NCBI GenBank assembly: GCA_035499215.1
Contig: DATJZH010000034.1
Coordinates: 1 to 30,423, forward strand
DNA length: 30,423 nucleotides
DNA from: DATJZH01 sp035499215
Lineage (GTDB): Bacteria; Actinomycetota; Actinomycetes; Streptosporangiales; Streptosporangiaceae
Reading direction: 5' to 3'
Shown in pieces: positions 1-7,798 of this stretch; the stretch's first letter is position 1, and each line of letters starts with the position of its first letter. The translations under genes and the position numbers were made by a program. Under the pieces are notes generated by a model that was not told the DNA's origin, searched no databases, and saw only the letters and a list, made by a program, of their open reading frames with translations.

Positions 1-61
1 CCAGCCGTCCGCCGATGTACCCCGAAGCACCGGTGACCAGGCAACGTCGTCGCGATGACAT
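1..61 (-). CDS. NAD(P)-dependent epimerase/SDR, N-terminal fragment
   Basis: Only the first 20 codons are in the window; the gene runs off the left edge. Read on the minus strand from ATG at 61 the protein starts MSSRRRCLVTGASGYIGGRL. The TGASGYIG segment is the glycine-rich dinucleotide-binding turn of extended SDR / NAD-dependent epimerase-dehydratase proteins, preceded by the usual hydrophobic first strand (CLVTG). The gene is divergent from lysA with 112 bp between the starts. Substrate cannot be told from this fragment. Confidence 0.75.
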   Translation of the reverse strand, partial: MSSRRRCLVTGASGYIGGRL

Positions 62-173
62 GCGGCCAAGTCTGGCACGCGCCCGGCCGCCCGGTCCCGG
101 CCGAGGTCGCGCCGCCCTGATCCGATCCAGGGGCGTACTAACCTGCTGAGATGCACCACGGCAGGGGACGTTC

Positions 174-1433
174 ATGACCCAGGCGGATGAGCTGCTTCGC
201 CTGTTCCCGCCGGGCACCGGGCAGGACGGCGACGGGATGCTGCGGGTGGGCGGCTGCCGCCTGGACGAGGTGGCAGCCAGGTACGGCACGCCGGTTCTGG
301 TGGTGGCCGAGCAGGCAATCCGGCAGCGCGCCCGAGATTACCGGGAGCAGCTCGCTGCGCGGTGGCCGGACTCCCGGGTGGCGTTCGCGTCGAAAGCATT
401 TCCGTGCACGGCTGTGCAGCGGCTGATGGCGGCCGAGGGCCTGTGGCTCGATGTGGCCGGCGGCGGGGAACTGGTGACCGCGCTGGCAGCTGGGGCGGAT
501 CCGGCCACGCTGGTCTTGCACGGCAACGCCAAGACCGCCGAGGAGATCGGGCTCGCGGTGGACTGCGGCGTGGGCACGGTCGTTGTCGACAACGAGGACG
601 ACATTGACCGGCTGCAGGCCGCCGTACCGCCGGGCAGCGTGCAGGGATGCCTGGTCCGGGTGATACCCGCAGTAGAGAGCTCGACGTATCCCGCCTACGC
701 GACCGGGCATGCCGGAGCCAAGTTCGGGCTGTCCCCGGCGGCCGCCCGCAGCGCCATCGCACGGATCGAGGCATCAGCGCGGCTGCGAATGGACGGCCTG
801 CACACGCACGTCGGCTCGCAGATCCTGGTCGCGCAGGAGCTTGCCGCGGCGGTCGCGCCGCTGGGCGCGCTCGGCGACTACCCGGTCTACGACCTTGGCG
901 GCGGCCTCGGCTGCCGGTACACCTACACCGATCACCCGCCGAGCCTGGGGGAGTACCTCGACACGCTGATCGGCGCCGCCCGTGAGCATCTGCCGGCCGG
1001 CGCGCGCATCCTCATCGAGCCCGGACGCAGCATGGTGGCGCCCGGCGCGGTCACCGTGTACCGGGTCACGACGATCAAGCCCGGTGCGACAACCTTTGTC
1101 GCGGTCGACGGGGGAATGGGCGACAACCTCGAGGTGGCACTGGTCGGGCAGCGATTCGAGGCGACGATCGCCGGCCGCGTCGGCGGCGGCCAGCCAGTGA
1201 CGGTAGTCGGGCGCCACTGCGAGTCCGGTGACGTGCTCAGCGCGGGAGTCCCGCTGCGCGACCCCAGGGTGGGGGACTTGCTCGTCGTCCCGGTAACCGG
1301 CGCTTACTGCTACACGATGTCGAACAATTACAATGGCGCCCGCCGGATCCCGGTGGCATTCGCCGATCGGGGCACCGCCCGGCTGGTGGTCCGGCGCGAG
1401 CGGTGGGCAGAGCTGCTGAGCCGGGACGTCTGA
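174..1433 (+). CDS. lysA: Diaminopimelate decarboxylase-like PLP enzyme
   Basis: The 419-aa protein belongs to the fold-type III PLP decarboxylases, which convert meso-diaminopimelate to lysine in the cytosol. Seen in sequence: PLP lysine K74 in FASKAF, the HVGSQ segment at 212-216, the phosphate-binding GGGLG at 242-246, EPGR at 282-285, the active-site cysteine motif HCESGD around C349, and GAYCYTMSNNYNG near 377-388. Length matches LysA (about 420-470 aa). ATG at 174 follows AGGGGA with close spacing. Related decarboxylases of this fold (carboxynorspermidine or siderophore/antibiotic LysA paralogues) share these motifs, and the neighbours are not lysine genes, so a LysA paralogue with another substrate remains possible. 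Confidence 0.82.
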   Translation: MTQADELLRLFPPGTGQDGDGMLRVGGCRLDEVAARYGTPVLVVAEQAIRQRARDYREQLAARWPDSRVAFASKAFPCTAVQRLMAAEGLWLDVAGGGELVTALAAGADPATLVLHGNAKTAEEIGLAVDCGVGTVVVDNEDDIDRLQAAVPPGSVQGCLVRVIPAVESSTYPAYATGHAGAKFGLSPAAARSAIARIEASARLRMDGLHTHVGSQILVAQELAAAVAPLGALGDYPVYDLGGGLGCRYTYTDHPPSLGEYLDTLIGAAREHLPAGARILIEPGRSMVAPGAVTVYRVTTIKPGATTFVAVDGGMGDNLEVALVGQRFEATIAGRVGGGQPVTVVGRHCESGDVLSAGVPLRDPRVGDLLVVPVTGAYCYTMSNNYNGARRIPVAFADRGTARLVVRRERWAELLSRDV

Positions 1434-1556
1434 TCAGCCAGGCTTCCGAGGGCAGATGAAGCCGCGGGACAGCCCGGGCAGGAAGGCGCGATGCGTGATG
1501 GCCTCGCCGCCAGCGATGGCGACCGCATCTGCCCGGCTCAGTGACCGGCGCCGCTG

Positions 1557-2465
1557 ATGAGCCGTGCAGCGGTGGTGGCCAACCCGACACGACATCGCGG
1601 CCATGCCAGGATCCGAGCGGCGGTGTGCGCGGCCATGGCACGCCGCGGGTGGGACGAGCCGTTGTGGCTGGAGACCACGGCCGACGATCCGGGCGCGGGG
1701 ATGGCACGAATGGCCGCGCAAGCTCGGGTCGATCTGGTGCTCGCCAGTGGCGGTGACGGCACGGTGACTGCCTGCGCCGCCACGCTGGCAGGCAGCGGCA
1801 TCCCGCTCGCGGTGCTGCCGGCCGGTACCGGCAACCTGCTCGCCCGCAACCTCGGCCTGCCGATGGCATTCGACGACGCAGTCACGGTCGCGCTCACCGG
1901 AGCTGACCGGTACCTGGATCTCGGCATCGCGAACGGCAGGCATTTCCTCGTCATGGCCGGAATCGGATTTGACGCGCGGGCGCTGGACAGCAGCCAGCGG
2001 CTGAAGAAGCACCTGGGCTGGGCGGCGTACTACCTTGCTGCGCTCGGGCATCTGCGGGATAAGCCCATCCGGGTGCTGCTGCGCGCTGACAGCAGGCCGG
2101 CGGTGGACCTGAGGGCTAGTGCCGTCATCATCGGCAATGTCGGATCGCTGCCGGCGGGCATAGCGCTGCTGCCCGACGCCCGGCCGGACGACGGCCTGCT
2201 CGACGTCGTGGCGGTGACCGCGCAGGGACTGGCCGGCTGGATGGCAGTCGGCACTCAGCTGCTGCTGCGGCGCGGCAGCGCCCAGATTGCCCGGATGACG
2301 TTCCGGGAGCTGCACGTCGACCTCGAGGCCGAGCAGCCATGGCAGATCGACGGCGAGCCCATGGGCCGCGCGGGCCAGCTGACTATCACCGTTCAGGCGG
2401 GGCAGCTGGTGCTGCGCGGGCCGGCCCTGCGGCCAGGCAGCCGCGCGGCGCCGGGAGTCCGGTGA
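1557..2465 (+). CDS. Diacylglycerol kinase family lipid kinase
   Basis: This 302-aa protein has the DAGK catalytic domain layout of the DgkB/YegS/BmrU family, soluble lipid kinases that use ATP on diacylglycerol or related lipids at the membrane face. The nucleotide-binding GGDGT motif lies at about residues 65-69, followed by LPAGTGNLLARNLGLP, the conserved GTGNxxAR segment. The AGIGFDA stretch near 131 and the C-terminal QIDGEP segment also fit the family. N-terminal VVANPT is the usual first strand. The ATG overlaps the stop of a 19-codon reading frame at 1498-1557, which may be chance. Start is uncertain because no clear Shine-Dalgarno precedes it. The exact substrate cannot be assigned. 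Confidence 0.85.
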   Translation: MSRAAVVANPTRHRGHARIRAAVCAAMARRGWDEPLWLETTADDPGAGMARMAAQARVDLVLASGGDGTVTACAATLAGSGIPLAVLPAGTGNLLARNLGLPMAFDDAVTVALTGADRYLDLGIANGRHFLVMAGIGFDARALDSSQRLKKHLGWAAYYLAALGHLRDKPIRVLLRADSRPAVDLRASAVIIGNVGSLPAGIALLPDARPDDGLLDVVAVTAQGLAGWMAVGTQLLLRRGSAQIARMTFRELHVDLEAEQPWQIDGEPMGRAGQLTITVQAGQLVLRGPALRPGSRAAPGVR

Positions 2466-2535
2466 CGTCCTGGCCACCGCGGTCTTCTCGCTGACGGGCA
2501 TGCCAGTGTCCGAGGCGGCGGTTACATTCGTGGCC

Positions 2536-4554
2536 ATGTTCGACCCGGGGACCGTGCTCGACCGGCTTAACGATGATCAGCGCAGCGCCGCCACGCACCC
2601 TGGGGGCCCGCTGCTCGTGCTGGCCGGGGCGGGGACGGGCAAGACCGGCACGCTCGTGGCGCGGGCCGCCTGGCTGCGCGGACAGGGCATCCAGGCGAGC
2701 CGGATCCTGCTGCTCACCTTCACCCGGCGGGCCGCCGATGACATGCTCGCCCGCGTGACGCCGGATGTCGGGAGCAGTGCCGACAGGGTCTGCGGCGGGA
2801 CGTTCCATGCCATCGCCCACCGCATCATCCGTGCGCACGCTGAGTCGTTCTCGCTGCCGGCTGCCTTCAGCGTGATCGACCCAGCCGACGTGGCCGACAT
2901 CCTGGACGCCCTGCGGGAGGAGCATGGCCTGGTCGGGCTCCAGCGGCGCGCTCCCAGGGCACCGGTCTGCGCCGATGTCTACACCCGCTGTGTCAGCACC
3001 CATTCCGCCGTAGCCGACGTGGTGCAGGCCAGCTTCCCCTGGTGCGCCGGCTTCACCGACCAGCTGGCCGCCCTGTTCCGCGGCTACGTTGCGCACAAGC
3101 GCCGGCACGGCCTGGTCGACTTCGATGACCTGCTGCTGCTGTGGCGCGCCGCGCTGGCCGATCCTGGTGCCGGGCCCATGCTGCGCGGCATGTTCGATGC
3201 CGTGCTGGTCGATGAGTATCAGGACGTCAGCTCTGTCCAGGCAGACATCGTCCGGCTGCTTCAGCCGGACGGCAGCGGGCTGACCTGCGTGGGCGACGAC
3301 GCGCAGGCGATCTACGGGTTCCGCGGAGCCGATCCGGCGCACCTGCGGGCGCTCGCCGACGGCTACCCGGGGCTGGCGGTGGCCCGGCTCGGCCGAAACT
3401 ACCGCTCGCGCCGGCAGATCCTCGAGCTGGCCGGGGTGCTGCGGCCGCAGTCGCCGGGGCTCGAGCTCGCGCTGACTGCCGGTCGCGGGACCGGGCAGGC
3501 CCCGCTGCTTGTGCGCTGCCATGACGAGGCGACGCAGGCGCGGGAAATCTGCCTGCGGGTGCTCGAGGCGCACGAGTCCGGCCTGCAGCTGCAAGATCAG
3601 GCTGTGCTTGTCCGCGCCGCGCACCACAGCGACGTGCTGGAACTTGAGCTGGCCGCCCGCGGCATCCCGTTCGTGAAATACGGCGGCCTGCGGTTCACCG
3701 AAGCGGCCCACGTCAAGGACTTCATGGCCGCGGCTAGAGTGGTCGCCAATCCCGCCGACGACATCGCCTGGTTCCGGCTGCTGCGGCTGCACGAGGGCAT
3801 CGGGCCGGTGCACGCACGGCACATCATCGGCGCCCTGCGGCTGGCCGATCCGGGCTCGCTGGACCGCTGGGCACAGGCAGTGGCTCTCGCGCCGCGGCGG
3901 TCCAGGGCGCCAGTGTCCGCCACCGTGGGCGGGCTCATGGCCGCGGCGGCGCTCGCCACGTCGGCCGAGCGGGCAGCGGCCATTCTCGCGGCGCTGGAGG
4001 ATCCGCTGCGGGCCCGCTATCCGGACGCCGGCGTCCGCATCGGCGATCTGCGGCGGCTGGCCGATGCGGCGGCCAGCAGACCGTCGCTGCATGACGCGCT
4101 GGCAGAGCTCGCGCTCGATCCGCCGGCCTCGGCCGCCGGCCTCGCGGGGCCGCCCCGGCTCGACGGCGACTTCCTGGTGATCTCCACTATCCACTCCGCC
4201 AAGGGCCTGGAATGGCCCGTCGTGCACCTGCCCCAGCTGGTCGACGGCGCGGTGCCCAGCGACATGGCGCTCGCCGCGCCCGCCGGGCTGGCCGAGGAAC
4301 GGCGGCTGTTCTATGTCGCGGTGACCAGAGCGCGCGACCAGCTGTATCTGTACGCGCCGCTGCGGCTGCACCACCATCGCATCGCCCGTGACGATCGGCA
4401 CGGCTACGCGCCGCTGACGCGCTTTCTGGACGCGGCCGCGATGGCCTGCTGCGAGGTCATCGACGCTGCGCCGCCCCGGCCGGCCATGCCCGTGCTGGCG
4501 CCGCTAGCGGAGACGATCGACCGAGCCCTGGAGCCCCTCTGGGGCCCCGGCTGA
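2536..4554 (+). CDS. UvrD/PcrA-family superfamily I DNA helicase
   Basis: The gene codes for a 672-aa 3'-5' SF1A helicase. Motifs in order from the start at 2536: Q-motif-like LNDDQRSA, Walker A GAGTGKT (31-37), motif Ia LLTFTRRAADDM, Walker B DEYQD (about 226-230), motif III GDDAQAIYGFRG, motif IV GRNYRS, motif V TIHSAKGLEW (about 551-560) and motif VI VAVTRAR. It is shorter than PcrA/UvrD1 (about 720-780 aa), with reduced 2B and C-terminal regions. An in-frame ATG at 2500 would add 12 residues; 2536 is chosen because homology to the family begins there. It likely acts in DNA repair or replication-conflict resolution. The chromosome probably carries a separate full PcrA, so no symbol is given. 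Confidence 0.9.
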   Translation: MFDPGTVLDRLNDDQRSAATHPGGPLLVLAGAGTGKTGTLVARAAWLRGQGIQASRILLLTFTRRAADDMLARVTPDVGSSADRVCGGTFHAIAHRIIRAHAESFSLPAAFSVIDPADVADILDALREEHGLVGLQRRAPRAPVCADVYTRCVSTHSAVADVVQASFPWCAGFTDQLAALFRGYVAHKRRHGLVDFDDLLLLWRAALADPGAGPMLRGMFDAVLVDEYQDVSSVQADIVRLLQPDGSGLTCVGDDAQAIYGFRGADPAHLRALADGYPGLAVARLGRNYRSRRQILELAGVLRPQSPGLELALTAGRGTGQAPLLVRCHDEATQAREICLRVLEAHESGLQLQDQAVLVRAAHHSDVLELELAARGIPFVKYGGLRFTEAAHVKDFMAAARVVANPADDIAWFRLLRLHEGIGPVHARHIIGALRLADPGSLDRWAQAVALAPRRSRAPVSATVGGLMAAAALATSAERAAAILAALEDPLRARYPDAGVRIGDLRRLADAAASRPSLHDALAELALDPPASAAGLAGPPRLDGDFLVISTIHSAKGLEWPVVHLPQLVDGAVPSDMALAAPAGLAEERRLFYVAVTRARDQLYLYAPLRLHHHRIARDDRHGYAPLTRFLDAAAMACCEVIDAAPPRPAMPVLAPLAETIDRALEPLWGPG

Positions 4555-4576
4555 CCAGCCAGGCGCGATAGGCCGC

Positions 4577-4816
4577 ATGGCGCTCAGGCTCAAGCAGGTG
4601 ATCACCCACGCTGACATTGTGCCGCCGCCCGAATCGGTGAACATTCCATTCGTGCAACAATTCCCCGACTCCGCGGGCGGCCGCCAGCCTGACGAGATCA
4701 TGGAATCTGCCGCGGGCGCGATGCTCGACGAGCCCGGCCGCCGGACTGCTGCGCGCTACCGGTCACGGGCCACTGCGGTGCAGGTCAGCGACTGTCCCCG
4801 AGCGGCGGAGCCGTGA
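4577..4816 (+). CDS. Doubtful small hypothetical protein (79 aa)
   Basis: I do not recognise this reading frame. It starts 22 bp after the helicase stop and codes for a small mixed protein beginning MALRLKQVITHADIVPPPES. Third positions are GC-rich in the first 50 codons, as in real genes of this window, but the last 25 codons are arginine/alanine rich and look like noncoding drift. It could be a true small protein, or the 5' remnant of a longer gene that has lost its 3' half. No clear ribosome site is seen. Confidence 0.3.
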   Translation: MALRLKQVITHADIVPPPESVNIPFVQQFPDSAGGRQPDEIMESAAGAMLDEPGRRTAARYRSRATAVQVSDCPRAAEP

Positions 4817-4872
4817 GCCAGTTCCAGGCCGGGCGGCGGCGCCGCCGGTCAGGGTCCAGGCCCGCCGGTGCC

Positions 4873-4935
4873 GCGGCAGGCCAGGGTCCGGGGACGGGCG
4901 GCGGCGCGGCAGGCCAGGGTCCGGGGACGGGCGGC
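4873..4935. repeat. 33-bp tandem repeat, two copies
   Basis: A 30-nt block beginning GCGGCAGGCCAGGGTCCGGG occurs at 4873-4902 and again, identical, at 4906-4935, giving a period of 33 bp. A weaker third match (GGTCAGGGTCCAGG) lies upstream at 4847-4860. It sits in the 473-bp stretch between the helicase and the lipoprotein gene, which otherwise holds only the doubtful ORF at 4577-4816 and a small hairpin. No function is evident. Confidence 0.85.
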
Positions 4936-4993
4936 CGCACCGCGGGACGCCCGTCGGCCTAGCCTGGTCGCTTGCTGACAGATACCCGGGTGA

Positions 4994-5008
4994 CCGCCCA
5001 GAGGGCGG
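4994..5008 (+). other. Short hairpin in lipoprotein gene leader
   Basis: CCGCCC-AGA-GGGCGG forms a perfect 6-bp GC stem with a 3-nt loop, ending 19 nt before the lipoprotein start codon. No T-run follows, so it is not a standard terminator; it could stabilise the transcript or be incidental in GC-rich DNA. Confidence 0.4.
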
Positions 5009-5027
5009 AGAGACGGAGAATAGAAGG

Positions 5028-5582
5028 ATGAAGGCTTACCGGTCACTTCCCCAGATCGCCGCCGTATGCGCGCTCGGCGCGGGCGTGGCCGCCTGCGGCA
5101 GCAGCAGCACGAGCTCCACGGCTAGCCCGACCCCGAAGGCGTCCGCTTCCCCCACATCGGCATCGGCGTCGGCATCGGCATCGGCATCGCCCTCGGCGTC
5201 GGCGCCGACCGCCAGCGAGCAGGCGATCAAGGCTAACTGGGAGGCGTTCTTCAACGCGAAGACACCGGTGACCAAGCGGGTCACGCTGCTGCAGGACGGG
5301 AGCGCGTTCACCACCATCATCAGGGCCCAGGCCGGCTCGGCTCTGGCATCCCAGGCGACCGCCAAGGTCACCAAGGTAACGATCGTGTCACCCGACAAGC
5401 AGGCCGACGTCACGTACTCGATCCTGGTGGCCGGCAAACCGGAGCTGACGAACCAGAAGGGTGTCGCGGTGTACCGGAACGGCACCTGGGAAGTCGGCAT
5501 CGCGAGCTTCTGCGGCCTGCTGTCCATCGAGAACGGCGGCAAGACGACCTCGCTGCCGGTGTTGTGCAAGAGCGCAGGCTAG
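5028..5582 (+). CDS. Secreted lipoprotein, function unknown
   Basis: The 184-aa product has a signal peptide with lipobox GVAAC and modification cysteine C23, so it should be anchored on the outer face of the cytoplasmic membrane. Residues 24-62 are a Ser/Ala/Pro/Thr linker encoded partly by a hexanucleotide repeat. The remaining ~120 residues (EQAIKANWEAFFNAKTPVTKRVTLLQDG...) resemble the compact cystatin/NTF2-like domains common in actinobacterial lipoproteins. The WEVGIASFCGLLSIENGG end carries two cysteines (one here, one in PVLCKSAG) that could form a disulfide. The start at 5028 directly follows AGAAGG. The MFS transporter gene starts 5 bp downstream, so the two are probably co-transcribed, and the lipoprotein may be an accessory of that exporter. 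Confidence 0.8.
   Translation: MKAYRSLPQIAAVCALGAGVAACGSSSTSSTASPTPKASASPTSASASASASASPSASAPTASEQAIKANWEAFFNAKTPVTKRVTLLQDGSAFTTIIRAQAGSALASQATAKVTKVTIVSPDKQADVTYSILVAGKPELTNQKGVAVYRNGTWEVGIASFCGLLSIENGGKTTSLPVLCKSAG
5155..5204 (+). repeat. Hexanucleotide (TCGGCA-like) repeat inside lipoprotein gene
   Basis: Repeated TCGGCA/TCGGCG units encode the alternating Ser-Ala linker after the lipid anchor. Such in-frame 6-bp units can gain or lose copies without a frameshift, so linker length may vary between strains. Confidence 0.7.
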
Positions 5583-5586
5583 CCTG

Positions 5587-7179
5587 GTGGTCCGCTCGGC
5601 AGGCGTGTCCGCCGGGCAGGCGCCAGCTGCACGATACGGGGGCCGGGCACTAGCGCTGGCAGTGCTGTGCACGGTGCTGTTCCTGACGTTCCTCGACAAC
5701 ACGATCGTCGCCGTCGCGCTCGGCAGCGTGCAGGCGGACCTGCACGCGGGCGTCACCGCCCTGCAGTGGGTGGTAAGCGCCTACGCGCTGACGTTCGCCA
5801 GCGCCATGCTGGCCTTCGGGATGGTCGGCGACGAGTTCGGCCGCAAGAAGGTCATGCTCGCCGGGGTTGCCATCTTCTGTGCCGGATCCGTGCTGGCCGC
5901 GCTCGCGCCGAATATCGAGCTGGTGATCGCCGGGCGGGCGGTCATGGGCCTCGGCGCGGCGGCCAGCGAGCCCGGCACCCTGTCCATGCTGCGCCACCTC
6001 TACACCGACGAGCGCACCCGCACCAGGGCCCTGGGCGTCTGGACAGCCGTGGCTGGCCTGGCTCTCGCCCTCGGCCCGGTGGTCGGCGGCGCCCTGGTGG
6101 GCGTGTACGACTGGCGTGCCATTTTCTGGTTCAACCTGTTCTTCGGCGCGGCGGCACTGGTGGCCGGGCTCCTCGTACTCCCGGAGAATTCCGATCCCGA
6201 CGCGCACCGGGTGGACATCGGCGGGACGGCACTCGGCGCCGCCGCCCTGGCAGCTCTGGTGTTCGCGGTGATCGGCGGCGAGTACACCAGCTTCACCTCG
6301 CCCGGCGTGATCGCGCTGCTGTGCGTCAGCGCCGCGGCCGCGGCAGGGTTCCTCTGGTGGGAGAGCCGTGCCGCCCATCCGCTGCTCGACCCGAAGTTCC
6401 TGCGGGTCCCCCGTTTCCTCACGGCCAACATCGTCGCCTTCTGCGCCTACTTCGCGACGTTCGCCATCTTCTTCTTCACGGCGCTGTACCTGGAGGAGGT
6501 CGTCGGCGACACCGGGTACCAGATTGCGCTGACGTTCCTGCCGATGACCGCGCTGATGATCGGCTCCTCGCTGCTGGCCGGCCGCTGGACCGCGGCAGCC
6601 GGCCCGCGCTGGTCGATCTTCATCGGCTGCCTGCTGTTCGGCGCCGGCCTGCTGCTGACGACTCTCACGCTCAGCCAGAGCCCGGCCTATACGCCGCTGG
6701 CAGCCGCTCTCGCCCTGACCGGCATCGGCATCGGCACCACCGTGGTTCCCATCACCTCCGCGGCGCTGTCGGCGGTACCGCCGCAGCGATCGGGCATGGC
6801 GGCATCGGCGACGAACACCAGCCGGGAGATCGGCGCGGTGACGGGCGTCGCGGTCCTGGGCGCGCTGGTCAATGCCCAGCTGAGGTCGAGCCTGACCAGC
6901 AGGCTGCAGCACCTGGGCATCCCGGCCAACTTCCAGTCCATCGTGATCCATGCGGTCGAGACCGGCACTGTGCCGCCAAACGGCCACGGCAAGGGCGCGG
7001 GCGGGGCAGCGGCAGCGGGACAGGGCACCCTGGTGAACGAGGTCATCCACGCGGCCTACAGCGCCTTCTACGCCGGGCTGCACGCCGCGCTGTACCTCTC
7101 CGCGATCCTGGTGCTCGCGGCCGGCCTGTTCGCCTTCGTGCTCCTGCGCCGCGGGCGGCGCAGCGCTACCAGCGGGTGA
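5587..7179 (+). CDS. MFS drug exporter, DHA2 (14-TM) family
   Basis: The ~530-aa integral membrane protein has hydrophobic segments throughout and the signature first helix LTFLDNTIVAVALGSVQADL, matching the DHA2/QacA-EmrB motif (LDxTIVNVALP), with Asp in TM1. MVGDEFGRKKVM is the conserved loop 2-3 motif A and a GPVVGG-like motif C follows (ALGPVVGGAL). These proteins exchange protons for drugs or metabolites across the cytoplasmic membrane. The GTG at 5587, 8 nt after an AGG, is chosen because upstream codons in this frame overlap the lipoprotein and read as antisense-like noise; GTG 5605 is an alternative. The 3' end overlaps the convergent DinB gene by 14 nt. Substrate is unknown. Confidence 0.88.
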   Translation: MVRSAGVSAGQAPAARYGGRALALAVLCTVLFLTFLDNTIVAVALGSVQADLHAGVTALQWVVSAYALTFASAMLAFGMVGDEFGRKKVMLAGVAIFCAGSVLAALAPNIELVIAGRAVMGLGAAASEPGTLSMLRHLYTDERTRTRALGVWTAVAGLALALGPVVGGALVGVYDWRAIFWFNLFFGAAALVAGLLVLPENSDPDAHRVDIGGTALGAAALAALVFAVIGGEYTSFTSPGVIALLCVSAAAAAGFLWWESRAAHPLLDPKFLRVPRFLTANIVAFCAYFATFAIFFFTALYLEEVVGDTGYQIALTFLPMTALMIGSSLLAGRWTAAAGPRWSIFIGCLLFGAGLLLTTLTLSQSPAYTPLAAALALTGIGIGTTVVPITSAALSAVPPQRSGMAASATNTSREIGAVTGVAVLGALVNAQLRSSLTSRLQHLGIPANFQSIVIHAVETGTVPPNGHGKGAGGAAAAGQGTLVNEVIHAAYSAFYAGLHAALYLSAILVLAAGLFAFVLLRRGRRSATSG

Positions 7180-7675
7180 TGATGCCCCGCAGGTATGCCG
7201 CCTGGCCGGCATGCTGAAGATCGTCGGAGATGATGCTGACCAGCCGGACGCCGAGGGTCACCGGCGGATGCCAGGATTCGTCCACCACCCGGTCGAGGTC
7301 GGCGTCGGTCAGGTCGCGCAGGTAGCTGGTCGTTCGCCCGCAGACCGCGTCGTGATATCCGGTCAGCAGGCCACCGGACTTCACCACGACCGCGGCGACC
7401 TCCTGCGGCCCGTGCCCGTATCCGGTCGCCGCCGGGCTGAAGGGAAGCTCGAACCGCTCTGCCCAGCCCGCCGAGATCCAGACCTGCTCCGACCCGGCAG
7501 CCGCTGCCACGTGGTCGTCCTGGATCCGGGTCAGGTGCCAGACCAGCCAGGCGATCGAATTCACGTCCGCGGCGGGACGGTACGTCAGCTGCTCCGGCGT
7601 CAGGCCCCCCACCACCTGCGTGGTGATCTCCTGGACCCGGCCGAAAGCGTCGATCAGCAGGTCAGCGCTGTTCAT
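7166..7675 (-). CDS. DinB / DUF664 family protein (mycothiol-transferase-like)
   Basis: The 169-aa four-helix-bundle protein starts MNSADLLIDAFGRVQ and shows the family's metal-site histidines at H47 (WHLTRIQDDH) and H155 (SDDLQHAGQAAYLRG). Members in actinobacteria include mycothiol-dependent S-transferases, which fits a PIG-L deacetylase of mycothiol type nearby, but this enzyme's substrate is not deducible. ATG at 7675 is chosen because AAGGAG lies 6 nt upstream; the frame stays open further upstream but without family similarity. It converges on the MFS gene with a 14-nt overlap and diverges from the serpin-like gene. Confidence 0.8.
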   Translation of the reverse strand: MNSADLLIDAFGRVQEITTQVVGGLTPEQLTYRPAADVNSIAWLVWHLTRIQDDHVAAAAGSEQVWISAGWAERFELPFSPAATGYGHGPQEVAAVVVKSGGLLTGYHDAVCGRTTSYLRDLTDADLDRVVDESWHPPVTLGVRLVSIISDDLQHAGQAAYLRGIITRW

Positions 7676-7798
7676 GCCGTGCTCCTTCCGCATGCCGTGC
7701 CTAGCTATCGAATCACCAGCCCGGCAGCCGGGCGGAGGCGGGCGGCAGTTTTCCGGCCGTGACGTGCACGGGCAGCATCTGTCGGGCACAGTGCAGGT

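Noticed and set aside
1491..1557. Two tiny reading frames (17 and 19 codons) before the lipid-kinase gene
   Set aside because: One has AGGAAG before its ATG and the other overlaps the kinase start, but both are too short to support without conservation data.
2386..4401. 671-aa minus-strand open frame across the helicase gene
   Set aside because: It is antisense to a gene with all SF1 helicase motifs; its translation is Gln/Arg/Pro/His-rich with no domain, the usual antisense shadow in GC-rich DNA.
5650..7217. Long open frames in two other frames over the MFS gene
   Set aside because: Translations are Arg/Gly/Pro/His-rich and lack membrane segments; the transporter frame is clearly the coding one.
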